DNA of 7,256 bases from Bordetella parapertussis (lineage in GTDB: Bacteria; Pseudomonadota; Gammaproteobacteria; Burkholderiales; Burkholderiaceae_C), in NCBI GenBank assembly GCA_945882755.1, contig CAMCWS010000091.1, positions 1-7,256 on the forward strand, given 5' to 3'. Every line of letters begins with the position of its first letter. The first letter of the stretch is position 1. The translations under genes and the position numbers were made by a program. Below, one piece after another: positions 6,066-7,256 of this stretch. Under the pieces are notes generated by a model. It saw only the letters and a list, made by a program, of their open reading frames with translations. It was not told the DNA's origin and did not search any database.

Positions 6066-7256
6066 ATGACCGACTACAGATTTCAGCGGGGAGTGCCTGG
6101 CTTGTCAGAGGATTGGCGGGCTAGGGTGCAAGAAAAGATCCCCGCACACACCAACGTGCTGGGGTGGTTAGAGGTTGACCTCGATGCACGATTATATTTC
6201 GCAAAGTCCTTGCTTCTGCTCTGTGCTGACCAGCTTTTTGCCCTCGAACACGACGAGCAATCTCAATGGCGGGTGCGTGAATGGCCACTGACGCCAGACT
6301 TGCAACTGTCTTTGAAGGACTATGCAGGCGTGGGCACTTTAGAGTTGCACAGCCTCACCCACAGCATGGGGACGTGGCGTTTCACACTGGGGCACAACGA
6401 GCAAGCACAGATTTTCAGCGAAGCATTCGGTGCCCGATTGAACCAACCAGCACCTGTAGAACAAGAAACCATCACGCACCAACCATCAGACGCTTTGCAG
6501 GAAGAAGAGCATGCGCCCTTACAAGGTAACTGGGGCTTGCTGCGCTTATGGCGATTTGCCGAGCCCTACAAAGGGCAGTTGTTCTTGGGTTTTATCTTGA
6601 CCTTGGCGTCTACTGCCGCCACCTTGGTCCCGCCCTACTTGACCATGCCCTTGATGGACGATGTGCTGATTCCTTTTCAAAATGGGCAGCAGATCGATAT
6701 TGAATTGGTCACCTTGTACTTGTCAGGTTTACTGGGTGCTTCGCTTGTTGCATGGGGACTCGGTTGGTACAAAACCTATGTGCTGGCGCTGGCCTCTGAG
6801 CGCATAGGCGCAGATCTGCGCTCTACCGCCTATGAACACCTGTTGCGACTGTCTTTGGAGTATTTCGGCGGGCGAAGAACCGGTGACTTGATGACCCGCA
6901 TAGGAAGCGAGACCGACCGCTTGTGCATCTTTTTGTCAGTACATTTTTTGGATTTCGCTACCGACGTTCTGATGATTTTGATGACAGCGATTATTTTATT
7001 CAGCATCGACCCTTGGTTGGCCTGCGCCACCTTGCTGCCGCTACCGTTTATTGGCTGGTTGATTCAAAATGTGCGTGACAGACTGCGCAATGGATTTGAA
7101 AAAATTGACCGCGTGTGGTCGGAGTTGACCAACGTCTTGGCTGACACCATTCCTGGCATTCGTGTGGTCAAAGCATTTGCTCAAGAAAAACGTGAAGCTT
7201 CACGTTTTCGCTCAGCCAATAAACACAATTTGGCGGTCAATGACAAAGTGAATTTT
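6066..7256 (+). CDS. Cyanophycin-associated ABC exporter half-transporter (3' end cut by window edge)
   Basis: The 397 visible residues run off the window in frame. Residues 1 to about 150 are a soluble domain not found in ordinary exporters; it includes GWLEVDLD (33-40), LFALE (57-61) and WRFTLGHNEQAQIF (104-117), followed by an acidic Gln/Glu-rich linker (about 128-150). An ABC type-1 exporter membrane domain follows, with likely helices near 171-192, 213-233, 296-313 and 316-334. Typical cytoplasmic-loop motifs are RRTGDLMTRIGSETDRL (270-286) and LADTIPGIRVVKAFAQE (358-374). The Walker A, signature and Walker B motifs must lie beyond the edge. From memory, transporters of this architecture are annotated as cyanophycin metabolism-associated and often sit beside a DUF1854 protein, which may be the next gene. 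The substrate is unknown. An in-frame stop at 6042 and the lack of other start codons support ATG 6066; no clear Shine-Dalgarno precedes it. Confidence 0.9.
   Translation, partial: MTDYRFQRGVPGLSEDWRARVQEKIPAHTNVLGWLEVDLDARLYFAKSLLLLCADQLFALEHDEQSQWRVREWPLTPDLQLSLKDYAGVGTLELHSLTHSMGTWRFTLGHNEQAQIFSEAFGARLNQPAPVEQETITHQPSDALQEEEHAPLQGNWGLLRLWRFAEPYKGQLFLGFILTLASTAATLVPPYLTMPLMDDVLIPFQNGQQIDIELVTLYLSGLLGASLVAWGLGWYKTYVLALASERIGADLRSTAYEHLLRLSLEYFGGRRTGDLMTRIGSETDRLCIFLSVHFLDFATDVLMILMTAIILFSIDPWLACATLLPLPFIGWLIQNVRDRLRNGFEKIDRVWSELTNVLADTIPGIRVVKAFAQEKREASRFRSANKHNLAVNDKVNF
7187..7208. repeat. Perfect 22-bp palindrome inside the ABC transporter gene
   Basis: The half-site AAAACGTGAAG is followed directly by its exact reverse complement, ending in TTTT. 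As RNA it could fold into a nine-pair stem with an AGCT loop. It lies within codons for EKREASRF in the membrane domain. Symmetry of this length is rare by chance in 7 kb (about 0.002 expected under equal base frequencies), but protein constraint may account for part of it. A role is not established. Confidence 0.5.

Noticed and set aside
6281..6529. Plus-strand 82-codon frame inside the transporter gene
   Set aside because: It is an alternative frame of the N-terminal domain of the ABC transporter, which reads uninterrupted from 6066 to the window edge.
6830..7030. Minus-strand 66-codon frame
   Set aside because: It is antisense to the exporter membrane domain, which carries clear family motifs in the plus frame.
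1..7256. tRNA, rRNA, CRISPR array or insertion sequence
   Set aside because: No repeat-spacer pattern, transposase-like frame, terminal inverted repeats or cloverleaf-like stretch was seen; nearly every base is in an assigned gene.

Overview
The window holds most of a cyanophycin (multi-L-arginyl-poly-L-aspartate) gene cluster. The paired synthetases, the divergent ABC transporter with its unusual N-terminal domain and the tightly overlapping genes resemble Betaproteobacteria of the order Burkholderiales, probably Comamonadaceae. The base composition looks moderate rather than strongly GC-rich, which would suit a freshwater planktonic member; the genus is a guess.

Layout. Almost all of the window is coding. 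On the minus strand, read from right to left, lie four genes with no gap between them: a CphA'-type synthetase paralogue (6020-3810), the full-length cyanophycin synthetase CphA (3813-1216), a 140-residue exported protein of unknown function (1216-794) and a CapA-family metallophosphatase-like protein (797 to beyond base 1). The junctions overlap as GTGA, TAATG and ATGA, so this looks like one translationally coupled operon. On the plus strand, after a 45-bp divergent control region (6021-6065), an ABC exporter half-transporter begins at 6066 and runs off the right edge before its nucleotide-binding domain. No RNA gene, mobile element, CRISPR array or convincing terminator was seen.

How the genes may work together. 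CphA has both catalytic modules needed for polymer growth: an ATP-grasp domain, which adds Asp to the backbone, and a Mur-ligase-like domain, which adds Arg to side chains. CphA' has an apparently intact ATP-grasp domain but a ruined Mur P-loop and no C-terminal Mur lobe. For the N-terminal HxxEH metallohydrolase motif the pattern is reversed: CphA' keeps it, while CphA has HALEE. The two proteins therefore look like complementary halves of one machine, with CphA' possibly generating primers or binding chains for CphA.

The less expected part is the downstream pair. Two proteins with Sec-type signal peptides are coupled to the synthesis of a polymer normally regarded as cytoplasmic, and a membrane transporter is encoded divergently. 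This suggests an envelope-linked side to cyanophycin metabolism, which is an inference. No cyanophycinase or isoaspartyl dipeptidase gene lies in the window.
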